A stretch of DNA of 64,000 nt from Aliiruegeria haliotis. GTDB taxonomy: Bacteria > Pseudomonadota > Alphaproteobacteria > Rhodobacterales > Rhodobacteraceae. Of the stretch, positions 1-9,016 are shown piece after piece. The stretch spans positions 1 to 64,000 of the forward strand of contig NZ_PVTD01000013.1 of the NCBI RefSeq assembly GCF_003003255.1, given 5' to 3'. How positions within the stretch are numbered: position 1 is the first letter of the stretch; every line of letters starts with the position of its first letter. Below the pieces are notes generated by a model that searched no databases, had not been told where the DNA came from, and saw only the letters and a list, made by a program, of their open reading frames with translations. Made by a program: the position numbers and the translations under genes.

Positions 1-204
1 CATGTGCTCTTGCCACAAATCGCGGCTTTCCCAGTTTTCATAGAAAGTGAAATGGGCGGGGTTCTCATTGTCCTGGTGCAGGTCGTAGTTGATGCACCCC
101 TTTTCGCCGCGGGTGATCGGGATGAGCTTTAAAAGCTCGGCTTTCACGAGGTCGATCTTGTCGTCATTCGCATGGATGTTTGCGACGATGGTCAGCTTGG
201 TCAT
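1..204 (-). CDS. antibiotic biosynthesis monooxygenase (ABM) family protein, C-terminus outside window
   Basis: The first 68 codons are visible and the gene runs off the left edge. The protein begins MTKLTIVANIHA and contains PITRGEKGCINYDLHQD followed by HFTFYENWESRDLW. This is the pattern of YgiN-like ABM-fold proteins: a beta strand, a helix, a G-C-x-x-Y-x-hxxx strand and an F-x-x-Y-E-x-W strand. Such dimeric ferredoxin-like proteins act as small cofactor-free oxygenases or quinol monooxygenases. The ATG at 202-204 follows a GGAAC sequence. The gene is divergent from the LysR gene at 307, which probably controls it. The substrate is unknown. Confidence 0.85.
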   Translation of the reverse strand, partial: MTKLTIVANIHANDDKIDLVKAELLKLIPITRGEKGCINYDLHQDNENPAHFTFYENWESRDLWQEHM

Positions 205-306
205 GGTATGTTCCTTCGCGTTTGAACACTGTGCATCTAACCTAGCCGCTTGCCCCTACCGGATAAACGGCCTAGAAACGGGCATACAATCCGGAAAATC
301 CGTTCA

Positions 307-1215
307 ATGTTGATCGACAATATTCGCCTGTTCCAGGTAATCGCGGTGAAGGGAAGCCTTGTTGCCGCCGCCCGCGAAGTCGGGCTGTCGAGTACCACCG
401 TGTCGGAACGACTCGCCGCATTGGAGGCGCACTACGGCGTTGTGCTATTCAATCGTACCACACGCTCGCTCAGCCTGACAGAAGAAGGGCGGACCTTGCT
501 CGACGGTGCAAAGTCGGTGCTGGCCGAGATCGAAGATCTTGAAACGTGCATCAGGCATGGCGCGGATACGCTTTCGGGGCCGATCCGCATCAGTGCTCCG
601 GTCGACCTTGGGCGCAGTATTGTGTCCGACATTGTCGAGCGATTTTCACAAAACCATCCCGCGATTTCGGTCGAGTTGTCCTTGTTTGACGGCTATGTCG
701 ATATCGTGGGGCAGGGATTTGATCTGGCCTTGCGGTTCGGTTCGATCTCCGACAGTTCTTTGCGGACCCGCAGGATCGGTAGCTATCGTCGTATCGTGTG
801 CGCCGCGCAATCCTACCTGGAACAACATGGCACTCCGCAAACACCAGCTGATCTGACAGGCCACAACTGTCTGATCATGAGGTTCGGCAGCAGCCTGGAT
901 AACGTATGGCGCTTCGGAACCGGCGCGTCGGCACAGGAGGTTACGGTGCGGGGCGACAAAGTCGTCAATGATGGCTATCTGGTACGCCGCTGGGCTTTGG
1001 CAGGCCATGGCATCATTCTGAAATCCGAGCTTGATGTCAGAATAGACTTGTCAGCTGGCCGGTTGGTGGCCCTTCTTGAAGATTTCGCCGCGGCTCCGAA
1101 TCCACTACAAGTCATGTTCCCGCCGGGTCGCGCTCAACCTCGCCGTGTTGGCGCCCTCGCAGACGCTCTTCGCGAAGGGTTCCGAGACTTCGAAAAGAAT
1201 GCAAGTCGCGCTTGA
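307..1215 (+). CDS. LysR-family transcriptional regulator
   Basis: This is a 302-residue regulator. The N-terminal winged helix-turn-helix covers about residues 1-60 (MLIDNIRLFQVIAVKGSL, then AAREVGLSSTTVSERLAALE). The effector-binding domain follows and includes GPIRISAPVDLGRSIV. The ATG at 307 gives the family's standard N-terminus; an upstream in-frame start at 250 would add 19 residues that do not fit the family. The gene diverges from the ABM monooxygenase gene across about 100 bp, the usual layout for a LysR gene and its target. The effector cannot be deduced. Confidence 0.92.
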   Translation: MLIDNIRLFQVIAVKGSLVAAAREVGLSSTTVSERLAALEAHYGVVLFNRTTRSLSLTEEGRTLLDGAKSVLAEIEDLETCIRHGADTLSGPIRISAPVDLGRSIVSDIVERFSQNHPAISVELSLFDGYVDIVGQGFDLALRFGSISDSSLRTRRIGSYRRIVCAAQSYLEQHGTPQTPADLTGHNCLIMRFGSSLDNVWRFGTGASAQEVTVRGDKVVNDGYLVRRWALAGHGIILKSELDVRIDLSAGRLVALLEDFAAAPNPLQVMFPPGRAQPRRVGALADALREGFRDFEKNASRA

Positions 1216-1453
1216 ATGATTAGAAAAACATGGCAGGCAGCAGGTCTTGTTGCCTACAGTACGGTTTGGCTTGAACAGCCCCTTGCATCGTGGGCGCCTA
1301 CTACGTGAAACTTGCGGCAATAGGGCCATGATGCACGTCGAGAATTCATTGATGAGCTCTTGCACAAAACAGCTCATCAGACCACGGTGCTGGCCCCACC
1401 CACAATATCAGTCAAGACCTTATCTAAGTGTTAAGGGACCACCACATTCACCA

Positions 1454-2083
1454 TCATCTCTCTAACGCCAAAGCGGCATCGACGAATTCTCTGGCGCGTT
1501 GCGCAACGTCTTCTATGGAATACTCTGGCTTGAAGAGAGCAGAACCAAGCCCGAATGCATTGGCTCCGGCTCGTCGATATTGGGTCATCCGGTCCGCAGT
1601 TATCCCACCAACAGCGACAAGCTGAGCACCTTTTGGCAGGACAGCGCGCATTGCTGTCACTGCCGACGGCGGGATCATTTCCGCAGGGAAAAGCTTCAAG
1701 GTTCCAGCTCCGATTTCAAGTGCCGCAAAGGCTTCACTGGGTGTCAATACACCTGGACACCAGGTAAGGCCCTTCGCCACCGCTGCAGAACCAAGAGCTG
1801 GGTTCATGTTCGGAGCTACGATTACGCGACCGCCTGCATCAGCCACCGAATACATATCACGTTCCGAAAGAACAGTTCCAGCTCCAACCAGTACCGTGTC
1901 CCCGAACCGCCGGGCGATCCGTTCGATGGATTCCAGTGGTGAGGGCGAATTGAGAGGCACCTCGATGACCCGAAATCCCGCTTCGACAAGCGTCTCGGCG
2001 GTCTCGATCGCTCGTTCGGGCTTAAGGCCGCGAAGTATGGCGATCAACGGCGCTTTTGCGAGTGCTACAGAAAGCTCACACAT
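1454..2083 (-). CDS. dgoA: 2-dehydro-3-deoxy-6-phosphogalactonate aldolase
   Basis: This 209-residue class I aldolase of the KDPG/KDPGal family splits 2-dehydro-3-deoxy-6-phosphogalactonate into pyruvate and glyceraldehyde 3-phosphate. Visible marks are PLIAILRGLKPE with the catalytic-site Glu/Arg region, GFRVIEVPLNSPSPLESI, VGAGTVL, and the Schiff-base lysine in GAGTLKLFPAE. The length is normal for the family. Its start overlaps the last 8 bases of dgoK, so the two are probably translationally coupled. The dgoK partner favours the galactonate enzyme over the KDPG (Eda) enzyme. It is the last gene of the minus-strand TRAP-dgo run. Confidence 0.9.
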   Translation of the reverse strand: MCELSVALAKAPLIAILRGLKPERAIETAETLVEAGFRVIEVPLNSPSPLESIERIARRFGDTVLVGAGTVLSERDMYSVADAGGRVIVAPNMNPALGSAAVAKGLTWCPGVLTPSEAFAALEIGAGTLKLFPAEMIPPSAVTAMRAVLPKGAQLVAVGGITADRMTQYRRAGANAFGLGSALFKPEYSIEDVAQRAREFVDAALALER

Positions 2084-3083
2084 TGACTATCTCCGCTGCC
2101 CGCGCAATCAAATAGTGTCCATGCGCTACTGTGTCCTCTGAGAGGCGTTGGCTCGTTTTGCCGGCGATTTTTAACGCTGTCTCGTATCGGTCCGCTAGAT
2201 CACAGCGGCCGACGATTGTAATGGTTTCATTTGTGTCGCCCCGAATTTGCGCAGCCTTGACCTCCGCGCCGATCAACATACCAGACAGAAAATCGGCGAC
2301 AGCATTTCCCGCCATGCGACCCAGCAAAGGCAATGTCCGGACACGAAACAAATCGTGCAGGAGGTACGACTCTCTGGCAAGACCACACGAGACGCCCTGA
2401 GCAAATCCTTCAGGGTCGAATGGTCCGTCTCCAATCAAGGTACCCAGAATTGTGTGTCCTTTCAAGGCAGCGAAGACTTCGCCGGTCATGTAGGTTGCAA
2501 AGTCCTCTATCCTGCCTGCAGATACACGAACCCATTTACTATGAGTGCCTGGCATGACGAATATCCCGTCGGACATGCCAAATGCCTGCGCCCCGATGAT
2601 TTGGGTTTCCTCTCCGCGCATGACATCCGCACCCGAAGCGTGATCTATGACAGCCCCGGTGATGAAATGTATATTCATCCGGCTTTCAGTATGGTGGGGA
2701 ACAAGGCTTTGCGCCAGGCCGACAGTACCGAGCGGAAGTCGGGAGTAGGGTGTCTCAACCCAGCCATTGCGACTTGTGATCATCCCGGAGGCCAAGACCG
2801 GAAGCCCTCCGTAGGTGCTCCAACAGGCGATGAGCTGGTTCAGGACACTATCGAATGCACGATCCGGGACACTCGTAATGCCGCGTGACGATGCCACCTT
2901 ATCCAATACCTCGCCGCCTGCACCAATCAGATAGGCTCGCAACGACGTGGTGCCCCAGTCAATGCCGATTAGCGCTGGTTCTGGTGAGATTTGTGACAAA
3001 GCCTTCGCTTCATGACCCTCGTCCCCATGCGAATGATGTTTGCGTGGCGTGGTGGGTCTGAAACTGGGAATTGGGTGGTTCAT
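2076..3083 (-). CDS. dgoK: 2-dehydro-3-deoxygalactonokinase
   Basis: This 335-residue sugar-acid kinase phosphorylates 2-dehydro-3-deoxygalactonate using ATP. The phosphate-binding signature IGIDWGTTSLRAYLI lies near residue 39. Other DgoK blocks are LASGMITSRNGWVE, VMRGEETQIIGA and MPGTHSKWVRV. The N-terminus is about 35 residues longer than usual; a shorter start inside it is possible, but the ATG at 3083 is preceded by GAGAGG and sits 13 bases after the dctM stop. The gene overlaps dgoA by 8 bases. No dehydratase or galactose dehydrogenase is visible, so only the lower half of the De Ley-Doudoroff route is encoded here. Confidence 0.9.
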   Translation of the reverse strand: MNHPIPSFRPTTPRKHHSHGDEGHEAKALSQISPEPALIGIDWGTTSLRAYLIGAGGEVLDKVASSRGITSVPDRAFDSVLNQLIACWSTYGGLPVLASGMITSRNGWVETPYSRLPLGTVGLAQSLVPHHTESRMNIHFITGAVIDHASGADVMRGEETQIIGAQAFGMSDGIFVMPGTHSKWVRVSAGRIEDFATYMTGEVFAALKGHTILGTLIGDGPFDPEGFAQGVSCGLARESYLLHDLFRVRTLPLLGRMAGNAVADFLSGMLIGAEVKAAQIRGDTNETITIVGRCDLADRYETALKIAGKTSQRLSEDTVAHGHYLIARAAEIVNV

Positions 3084-3096
3084 GTATTAAGACCTC

Positions 3097-4398
3097 TCAA
3101 TATGCAAGCTCAGGCAGGAAGGTGGCGATCGCCGGGATCATGATGATCAGGACCAGGGTGATCACCTCCACCTGCAGAAACCACCAAATCCCGCCGAAGA
3201 TCTCTCGCAGGGAGAAGGAGGGCACCACGCCTTTTAGCACGAAAGCGTTCAGGCCGACGGGCGGGGTGATCAGACCGATCTCCAGCGTCTTGACGATCAC
3301 GATCGCCAGCCAGATCGGATGCGCCCCCAGCGCCACCAGCGGCGGCACGAAGATCGGCACCGTCAGGAACATTACAGACACCGGATCCACCATGCAGCCG
3401 AGCACCAAGAGCAACAGCACATAGATGCAGACGATCCCCATCATCGGCATATCAAGCGAAAGGATGAACTGCGATACCGCGCCGGAGGCCCCGCTGACCG
3501 CCAGATAGGACGAGAAGATCAGCGCACCAACGAGGATGATGAAGATCACCGAAGTCGTTTGTGCGGTGTCCAGAAACACCTCCCGCAGCATCCCGAAGGA
3601 CAGCCGCCCGCGCAGCAGCGCGATCAGGAAAGCGCCCACGGCCCCGATGGCCCCGGCTTCCGTCGGCGTGATGATCCCGGCGTAGATCCCGCCGATCACG
3701 ACGCCACCAAGGGCCAGAAAGCTCCAGACGCCCTTGAGCGAGTGCATCCGCTCCTCGATGGAGGCTTTCGGCAGCGCGGGGGCCAGCTCCGGGTTCCGGC
3801 TGACGCGAATGTAAATCATGACCAGATAGGCGAAGGCGGTAAGCAGGCCCGGAATGATGCCCGCGATCAGCAGCTTCGGGATCGATTCCCGCGCGATGAT
3901 CCCGTAGACGATCAGGTTGATGCTGGGCGGGATCATCCCCGCCAGCGTGCCCACGGTGGCCACGCAGCCGGCAGCCAGCTTGCGGTTGACCTTCAGGCTC
4001 AGCATTTCGGGGATCGCGACGCGCCCAAAGACGGCAGTGGAGGATGTGGTCGAACCCGAACAGGCGGCGAAGGCAACGGCGGCGACGGTGGTTGCGAACA
4101 CGACGCTGCCCTTCATATGCCCCAGCCAGGCGCGGGCGGCGCGGTAGATGTCCTGCGTGATCCCGGCCTTGGCGGCCACATGGCCCATGAGCAGGAACAG
4201 CGGCACGGCGCTTAAGGCGTAGCCTGATCCGATGTCAAACAGCCGCCCGCCGATGGTGTCGAGCGTGATCGTCGTGCCGCGGATGAAGGCAAAGCCCATT
4301 GCACCGGAAAGCAGCAAAGAGATGCCCACCGGCACACGCATGACCATCAGCAGGGCCACCGTCCCGAGCACGAGCGGAATTTGGAAGGTCTCGATCAT
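3097..4398 (-). CDS. dctM: TRAP transporter large permease DctM
   Basis: This 433-residue membrane protein is the ion-coupled transport subunit of a tripartite ATP-independent periplasmic transporter. The sequence is a run of hydrophobic helices with family blocks such as RVPVGISLLLSGAMGF near the start, ACSGSTTSSTAVFGRVAIPEM and TPTEAGAIGAVGAFLIALLR. The start at 4398 gives a normal N-terminus (MIETFQIPLV); the longer reading frame extends into an Arg-rich stretch that is a shadow of dctQ. The ATG shares one base with the dctQ stop (TGATG), showing translational coupling. The neighbouring dgoK and dgoA suggest a sugar-acid substrate. Confidence 0.93.
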   Translation of the reverse strand: MIETFQIPLVLGTVALLMVMRVPVGISLLLSGAMGFAFIRGTTITLDTIGGRLFDIGSGYALSAVPLFLLMGHVAAKAGITQDIYRAARAWLGHMKGSVVFATTVAAVAFAACSGSTTSSTAVFGRVAIPEMLSLKVNRKLAAGCVATVGTLAGMIPPSINLIVYGIIARESIPKLLIAGIIPGLLTAFAYLVMIYIRVSRNPELAPALPKASIEERMHSLKGVWSFLALGGVVIGGIYAGIITPTEAGAIGAVGAFLIALLRGRLSFGMLREVFLDTAQTTSVIFIILVGALIFSSYLAVSGASGAVSQFILSLDMPMMGIVCIYVLLLLVLGCMVDPVSVMFLTVPIFVPPLVALGAHPIWLAIVIVKTLEIGLITPPVGLNAFVLKGVVPSFSLREIFGGIWWFLQVEVITLVLIIMIPAIATFLPELAY

Positions 4399-4958
4399 CA
4401 GTTTGTCTCTTCTACGGCGGCGCCTTCGGGCGCGCCTTCGGCGGCGGCGGCTTCTTCGAGCAGCACGTCGTTCTTGATCAGGTCGATCAGCTGGATGAGG
4501 AAGCGGGTAGAGAACAGCGCCAGCCCGACGGGGATCCCGGCGCGCGCCCACCATGTCTTGACCTCGATGATGCCCAGAACGGTGTCGCCCATCACATAGG
4601 CGCTGAAGGCCGAAACGCCGCTTGTCCAGGTGAGGGCCCCAAAGAACAGGCAGGCGATGAGCAGATAGAGCCCCTCGACGATCTTCTTGGCGCGGTGGGG
4701 CATGTGGTCATACAGGATGCCCACGGTGATATGGGCGTCGCGGCGTTGGGAAAAGCCAAGCCCGAGGTAGATCAGGTAGACGAACATCAGGCTCACATAT
4801 TCATAGGAGCCCGGCACGCTGATCCGGAAAAGCGCTCTTGCGAACACTTCGAGCACGGTGATCGACATCATCGTCGCCACGGCCATGGCAGAGACATAGC
4901 AGGCGATTTCTTCCAGCTTTCTCTGCAAAAGTAAGGCATTGCTTGCAAACGTTGCCAT
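4398..4958 (-). CDS. dctQ: TRAP transporter small permease DctQ
   Basis: This 186-residue protein has four hydrophobic segments, the normal layout of the small TRAP permease. Recognisable parts are EEIACYVSAMAVATMMSITV, the F-R-I-S-V-P-G-S-Y-E-Y stretch, and FSQRRDAHITVGILYDHMP, where R-x-x-H-I is typical of the family. The ATG at 4958 has GAGGGG upstream at a good distance; the in-frame start at 5003 lacks one. The C-terminus is an Ala/Glu-rich tail (EEAAAAEGAPEGAAVEE). The protein pairs with DctM in the inner membrane. Confidence 0.9.
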   Translation of the reverse strand: MATFASNALLLQRKLEEIACYVSAMAVATMMSITVLEVFARALFRISVPGSYEYVSLMFVYLIYLGLGFSQRRDAHITVGILYDHMPHRAKKIVEGLYLLIACLFFGALTWTSGVSAFSAYVMGDTVLGIIEVKTWWARAGIPVGLALFSTRFLIQLIDLIKNDVLLEEAAAAEGAPEGAAVEETN

Positions 4959-5157
4959 CGACGCATCCCCTCTCAAGGCCCCAGCCCCGATCCCATACCG
5001 CATTTCGCAGCCAGTCCCGAGTGTGCTGAGCCTTGCCGAATATCCTGGTGTTTCTTGTGATGTCTTCGTGGTGTTGCGCCACCCGCGCCTTCTTTGGCTT
5101 TGGCGGGCGGCGCATCTGGTGGTCTGAAGATAGCGCGAGGCTCAAATGCTCGCGATG

Positions 5158-6174
5158 TCAGCCACCGTGTTTGCTCAGGATTGCGCGGAAGTCGTCCAGC
5201 ACAGCCTGACCGGGCAGGCCCTCGGCCTCACGGGCATCAGCCCAGTGCTGCCAGGCGGCATCGCGCACCGCGTCCATCTTGGCCTGCTCGGCGGGCTCCA
5301 GATTGACGATCTCGGTCTGCTCCATCAGGGCCGCGCGCGCCTCGACTTCTTCGGCCTCCAGAAGCGTGCGGGCTTTCTCGACGGTCTCGTTGCCGACCTG
5401 CTCCATGATCGCTTGAACGTCAGCGGGAAGCGCGTTCCAGGTGTCAAGGTTGATGGAAACCGGCATCGGGAAGTAGAACCAGTCCACGTTGTCCCAGTAG
5501 CTGAAGATCTCGCCGAAGCCGAAGGCATAGGCATCCGCCGGTGCGCCGATGATGGCGGCCGTCACCACCTTGCGCTCGGCAGCGGCGGGCAGCTCGCCCC
5601 ACGGGATACCGTACACGGTGATGCCCAGCTCTTTCAGGATCTCAGCCGCACCGCCATGGGCGCGCACCTTGGCGGCCTTCAGATCGTCGATCGTGCGGAT
5701 CGGGTCATGGGAAAGCAGCTGGATCGAGCCCCACTGGCCCGGAAACAGGTACTTCTGATTCATCGCGGTGAATTCGGCTTCCACCGCCGGAGTCTTGAAC
5801 ATCTCGTGGCCAGCCTGCGCGTGGGCCATCGGGTTGTCCGTCATGAAGGGCAGCGAGGTCACGTTAGCCAGCGGGAAGAGGCCCGGATTGTACACGGGGG
5901 AGAACTCGCCCATGTCAAAGGCACCGACCTTGATGTTCTCCGGTTGGCCCGACAGCTTGCCCAGCGGGCCGCCGAAGATCCGGGTGAATTCGACCCTTCC
6001 TTCGGTGCGTTTCTCCACCTCGTCCATGAACCAGCGCGTGGCAAGGTTCGACGGGCCAACTCCGGCATAGGCGTGGTACTTGAGGTTGATTTCCTCGGCC
6101 ACTGACAGCGTCGGCGCGGCCAGCGATGCGGCTGCCGCCAATGCGCCGGCGCAGAGTGTCTTGATCAGTTTCAT
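5158..6174 (-). CDS. dctP: TRAP transporter substrate-binding protein DctP
   Basis: This 338-residue periplasmic binding protein has a signal peptide of about 26 residues (MKLIKTLCAGALAAAASLA, cleavage near LSVAEE). The DctP fold is indicated by W-F-M-D-E-V-E-K-R-T-x-G-R, the block DLKAAKVRAHGGAAEILKEL with the arginine that usually binds the substrate carboxylate, and VSINLDTWNALPADVQAIM. It lies about 200 bp upstream of dctQ on the same strand; the gap holds no gene and could contain a second promoter or an attenuator that allows more binding protein than permease. Confidence 0.92.
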   Translation of the reverse strand: MKLIKTLCAGALAAAASLAAPTLSVAEEINLKYHAYAGVGPSNLATRWFMDEVEKRTEGRVEFTRIFGGPLGKLSGQPENIKVGAFDMGEFSPVYNPGLFPLANVTSLPFMTDNPMAHAQAGHEMFKTPAVEAEFTAMNQKYLFPGQWGSIQLLSHDPIRTIDDLKAAKVRAHGGAAEILKELGITVYGIPWGELPAAAERKVVTAAIIGAPADAYAFGFGEIFSYWDNVDWFYFPMPVSINLDTWNALPADVQAIMEQVGNETVEKARTLLEAEEVEARAALMEQTEIVNLEPAEQAKMDAVRDAAWQHWADAREAEGLPGQAVLDDFRAILSKHGG

Positions 6175-6393
6175 GTCAGGTCTCCTCCCTGGGGTCGTTC
6201 AGTATGGGTGACGATGTTTCGTCGTTTGGAAAGGGGCCCTTGGGGCAACCGGTACGCTCCCTTCGTGCGGAGGCCTGTGGGCTTGGTTTTCCTGTTGCTT
6301 AATCTGAAGGCAGTGGCTCTGGTCGGATACGGGGGATCACGCCCGGAAACTGCGGAAGCCCGCAGCCTCCGCGGGGCACATCCGCAAACCCGC

Positions 6394-6849
6394 TCACTTG
6401 CGCACCCAGCTTTCGCGGATCTCGCATCCGGCGCGGCGCAACAGGACGGAAACAGGGCATTTTTCCCCGGTGATCCGCTGCAGTTCGGCGATCTCGGCAT
6501 CACTGGCGTCAGTGTCCAGAACCACGCGCAATTCGATCACCGGGAAGGGGGTGCCGATCTCGGCCTTGCCAAACACCCCCCGCGTATCGAAATGGCCGCA
6601 GATCTCAAGCTCCATGCCGCGCAGCTTGATCTTCAGAAGCCCCGCCACGTAGTTGGCGATCACATTGGTGCAGCCAAGGAAGGACGAAAGCATCGTCTCC
6701 AGTGGCGTGGCGAAGAGGTTGGTGCCGCCGCGCTCCGGCGGCTCGTCGGTCGTGACCACCTTGCCGCGCGCCACCATCTCGGTGCGGGCATGGGTGATCG
6801 CGTGGCCTTTCACGTCGATCTTGAACAGGTCTGGCATCACGTGCGCCAT
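6394..6849 (-). CDS. OsmC family protein
   Basis: This 151-residue protein belongs to the OsmC/Ohr peroxiredoxin-like superfamily, whose members reduce organic hydroperoxides through two cysteines. The first conserved cysteine is in PLETMLSSFLGCTNVIANYV and the second in GEKCPVSVLLRRAG, the usual spacing. The ATG at 6849 has AAGGAG at the ideal distance; the longer reading frame has no such signal. The gene lies between dctP and the lactonase gene on the same strand, with gaps of roughly 145-220 bp on either side, so cotranscription is uncertain. Whether this copy is an Ohr-type peroxidase or an uncharacterised subfamily cannot be said. Confidence 0.85.
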   Translation of the reverse strand: MAHVMPDLFKIDVKGHAITHARTEMVARGKVVTTDEPPERGGTNLFATPLETMLSSFLGCTNVIANYVAGLLKIKLRGMELEICGHFDTRGVFGKAEIGTPFPVIELRVVLDTDASDAEIAELQRITGEKCPVSVLLRRAGCEIRESWVRK

Positions 6850-6993
6850 GTGTCTCTCCTTGTTTGGCAGGGCGGCCCTGCGGCTGGGGGCGTGCGTTCC
6901 GGCAACGGATCTCGGGTTGCACAAGCGGGAGGCTACACGCCACGAAACCCGTTGCCGAAAGGCCGGGCGGTTGCCCGCCCACCCCTTGCGCGC

Positions 6994-7884
6994 TCAGAAC
7001 AGCGGCAAGCCCGGTGTCTTGACCTTGATGCGATAAAGCGCGGTGGATGAGGTGAAGTAGAGATCCGTCAGATCCGCGCCGCCCCATGCGAAATTCGCGG
7101 TGAACTCGGCCATGCGGATCACGCCCAGCGTCTCGCCCTCCGGCGTGATCACATGAACCCCGCCCGGCCCGGTGCAATAGACATTGCCCTTGCTGTCGAT
7201 CTTCATGCCGTCCGGGTGGCCCTCGCCTTCGCCTTCCGTCACCTCGACCCAGACATCGCCGCCCGTCGCCGCGCCGTCCTGGGCAATGTCGAAGCGGCGG
7301 ATATGCTTGCGCTCGGTGTCGTTCACGTAAAGCTGCTTGTGATCCAGCGAGAAGCACAGCCCATTGGGCTGCGCGAAATCATCGGCTAGCCGAGTGATCG
7401 CCTTGCCATCGGGCGTCACGCAGTAAACCCCCTGTGCCCCCATCTGGAGCGGCCGCTCGACGCCGAAATACTCCATCCGCCCGTAGGTCGGATCGGTGAA
7501 ATAGATCAGCCCGTCCCGGCGCACGACGATGTCGTTGGGGCTGTTCAGCTCCTTGCCGTCGTAATGGGTGGCCAGCGTGGTAAGGCTGCCGTCCGCTTCG
7601 GTCCGTGTCACCGAGCTCGTGGCGTGCTGACAGGTCAGCATCCGCCCCTCGGCGTCATAGGTGTTGCCGTTGCCCATGTGGCTGGGCTTGCGGAAGGGCG
7701 CGACCTTGCCGTCCGCGCCAAGGCGGTAGAGCGTGTTGCCGGGAATGTCGGAGAAGGTGAGATGCTGCGCGACCGGGTGCCAGATCGGGCCTTCGGTGAA
7801 CAGGAAGCCCCCGGCCACGATCTCCAGTGCCGCATCGGCATCGACGATCTCGTGCATCCCCGCCTTGCGGATCTCGATGCTCAT
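6994..7884 (-). CDS. SMP-30/gluconolactonase-like lactonase
   Basis: This 296-residue six-bladed beta-propeller protein belongs to the SMP-30/gluconolactonase/LRE family, which hydrolyses sugar lactones with a divalent metal. The metal-binding pattern is visible: FTEGPIWHP (Glu), then LNSPNDIVVRRDGLIYFTDP (Asn, Asp), and GHPDGMKIDSKGNVYCTGPG (Asp). The ATG at 7884 overlaps the stop of the tautomerase gene by four bases (ATGA), so the two are cotranscribed. Near a TRAP transporter and dgoKA, a role opening a galactono- or similar lactone is plausible, but the substrate is inferred. Confidence 0.87.
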   Translation of the reverse strand: MSIEIRKAGMHEIVDADAALEIVAGGFLFTEGPIWHPVAQHLTFSDIPGNTLYRLGADGKVAPFRKPSHMGNGNTYDAEGRMLTCQHATSSVTRTEADGSLTTLATHYDGKELNSPNDIVVRRDGLIYFTDPTYGRMEYFGVERPLQMGAQGVYCVTPDGKAITRLADDFAQPNGLCFSLDHKQLYVNDTERKHIRRFDIAQDGAATGGDVWVEVTEGEGEGHPDGMKIDSKGNVYCTGPGGVHVITPEGETLGVIRMAEFTANFAWGGADLTDLYFTSSTALYRIKVKTPGLPLF

Positions 7885-8090
7885 GCCCCGGCCCTCAGTT
7901 CCTTCACGCGCGCGCCGCCCGCGAACCAATCGGTTTCATCGACCTCCTCGAAGGTGACCCAGACGTTCTCCTTCGGAATGCCCACCGCCTCGGCGATGGA
8001 GTCGGTAACCGCGCTCTGCACCTTGTCCTTGATGCCCTCCGGGTCATGTTCGATCACTTGTTTCACGATGCGGATATTGACGAATGGCAT
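7881..8090 (-). CDS. 4-oxalocrotonate tautomerase family protein
   Basis: This 69-residue protein starts MPFVNIRIVKQV, so after Met removal it exposes the N-terminal proline that serves as general base in the tautomerase superfamily. The length (60-70 residues) and the pattern PFVNIRI...I..DKVQSAVTDSIAEAVG...NVWVTFEEV fit the short hexamer-forming subfamily. It is the first gene of a two-gene unit with the lactonase downstream (ATGA overlap). These enzymes interconvert enol and keto acids; the substrate here is unknown. Confidence 0.88.
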   Translation of the reverse strand: MPFVNIRIVKQVIEHDPEGIKDKVQSAVTDSIAEAVGIPKENVWVTFEEVDETDWFAGGARVKELRAGA

Positions 8091-8255
8091 CGGCGCCCTC
8101 CCTTGGCCTCAAAGCTGCGCGGCCCCGGATGCGTGGCCGCCTTGTCCTGTGTCTAAGCCTCGGGAGGGGGGGTGGTCTGCGGCGAGTCGCGCAGGAATTT
8201 CGCGGAGACGCACGGCAGATTTGCGGGAACCCGCAAAAGGCGCTCGGGCGGGCCT

Positions 8256-8987
8256 TCAGCCTTGGTGGCGGCCGATCCAGACGCGCAGGTTTTCTTCTTC
8301 CTTGCGCAGGGCATCGGCGTTCAGGATCCCCCGCGCGAAGGCGAGCGAGATCGCCCGCGTGCGGGAATTATAGGTCGGCCCCCACTCGCCAGAGGGGATA
8401 TCGCCCTTGTCCAACCCCAGCTTCTGGTAGAGGTGCTGCAACCGGCTCTGCGCGCCCCGCAAGGAAACATTCCGCCGCGCGGCCATGGCCTTGTCCGTCA
8501 GGCCAAGGCAGAGATCCACCAGCGCTTCATACTCAAGCTCGCTCAGGCCCTGCAGCCTGTCGCCCGCGCGCTGCTGCACCACGCGCACTTCGCGATCGAT
8601 CACGCATTGCTCGGCGATGAACACCCCCTGCAGCGCCAGCTTCAGCTGCTCCGCAGGGGCGGATTTCAGCACGTAGCCATAGACAGCCGCACTGGGCACG
8701 ATCTTGGTGATGCCGCGAATGTAGGCTTCCTCGGTGTAGTTCGACCAGAAGAGGATCTTGGTGTCGGGCTTCTTCGCCCAGATCGTTTTGGCCACCTCTA
8801 CACCGGTGGCGCGCGGCATCTGCAGATCCAGCACCACGGAATCATACGCGCCGGCGTCAAAGGCGGTGATCGCCCTCTCGCCATCCTCGGCCAGGGTCAG
8901 CGCCTCCAGTTCCGCAAGCGTGTTGCGCGCGACCTTCTCAAGGAAATCGCGGTGGAGCTTGTCGTCCTCTGCAATCAACAGACGCAT
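8256..8987 (-). CDS. two-component response regulator, REC + LuxR-type output
   Basis: This 243-residue regulator has an N-terminal receiver domain (MRLLIAEDDKLHRDFL with the acidic pair, DSVVLDLQMPRATG with the phospho-acceptor Asp, and a late lysine in YVLKSAP). The C-terminal helix-turn-helix resembles the LuxR/NarL type (LSELEYEALVDLCLGLTDKA, AARRNVSLRGAQSRLQHLYQ) and is followed by a 45-residue tail. The ATG at 8987 has GGAAAGG upstream. A GTG at 9020, overlapping the kinase stop, is an alternative that would add 11 residues. It is paired with the upstream sensor kinase. Its targets may include the TRAP-dgo genes, which is inference from position only. Confidence 0.88.
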   Translation of the reverse strand: MRLLIAEDDKLHRDFLEKVARNTLAELEALTLAEDGERAITAFDAGAYDSVVLDLQMPRATGVEVAKTIWAKKPDTKILFWSNYTEEAYIRGITKIVPSAAVYGYVLKSAPAEQLKLALQGVFIAEQCVIDREVRVVQQRAGDRLQGLSELEYEALVDLCLGLTDKAMAARRNVSLRGAQSRLQHLYQKLGLDKGDIPSGEWGPTYNSRTRAISLAFARGILNADALRKEEENLRVWIGRHQG

Positions 8988-9016
8988 GCCTGGCCTTTCC
9001 GTTTCAGCGTTCAGAG

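Noticed and set aside
3319-4215. Long plus-strand open frame opposite dctM
   Set aside because: It is very rich in His, Arg and Asp, has no family features and is fully explained as a shadow of the TRAP permease gene.
5146-6105. Long plus-strand open frame opposite dctP
   Set aside because: It lies antisense to a clear binding-protein gene and shows only the skewed composition of a GC-rich shadow.
6605-7357. 250-codon minus-strand frame across the OsmC and lactonase genes
   Set aside because: It is in another frame of two well-supported genes and is Gly/Arg/His-rich without motifs.
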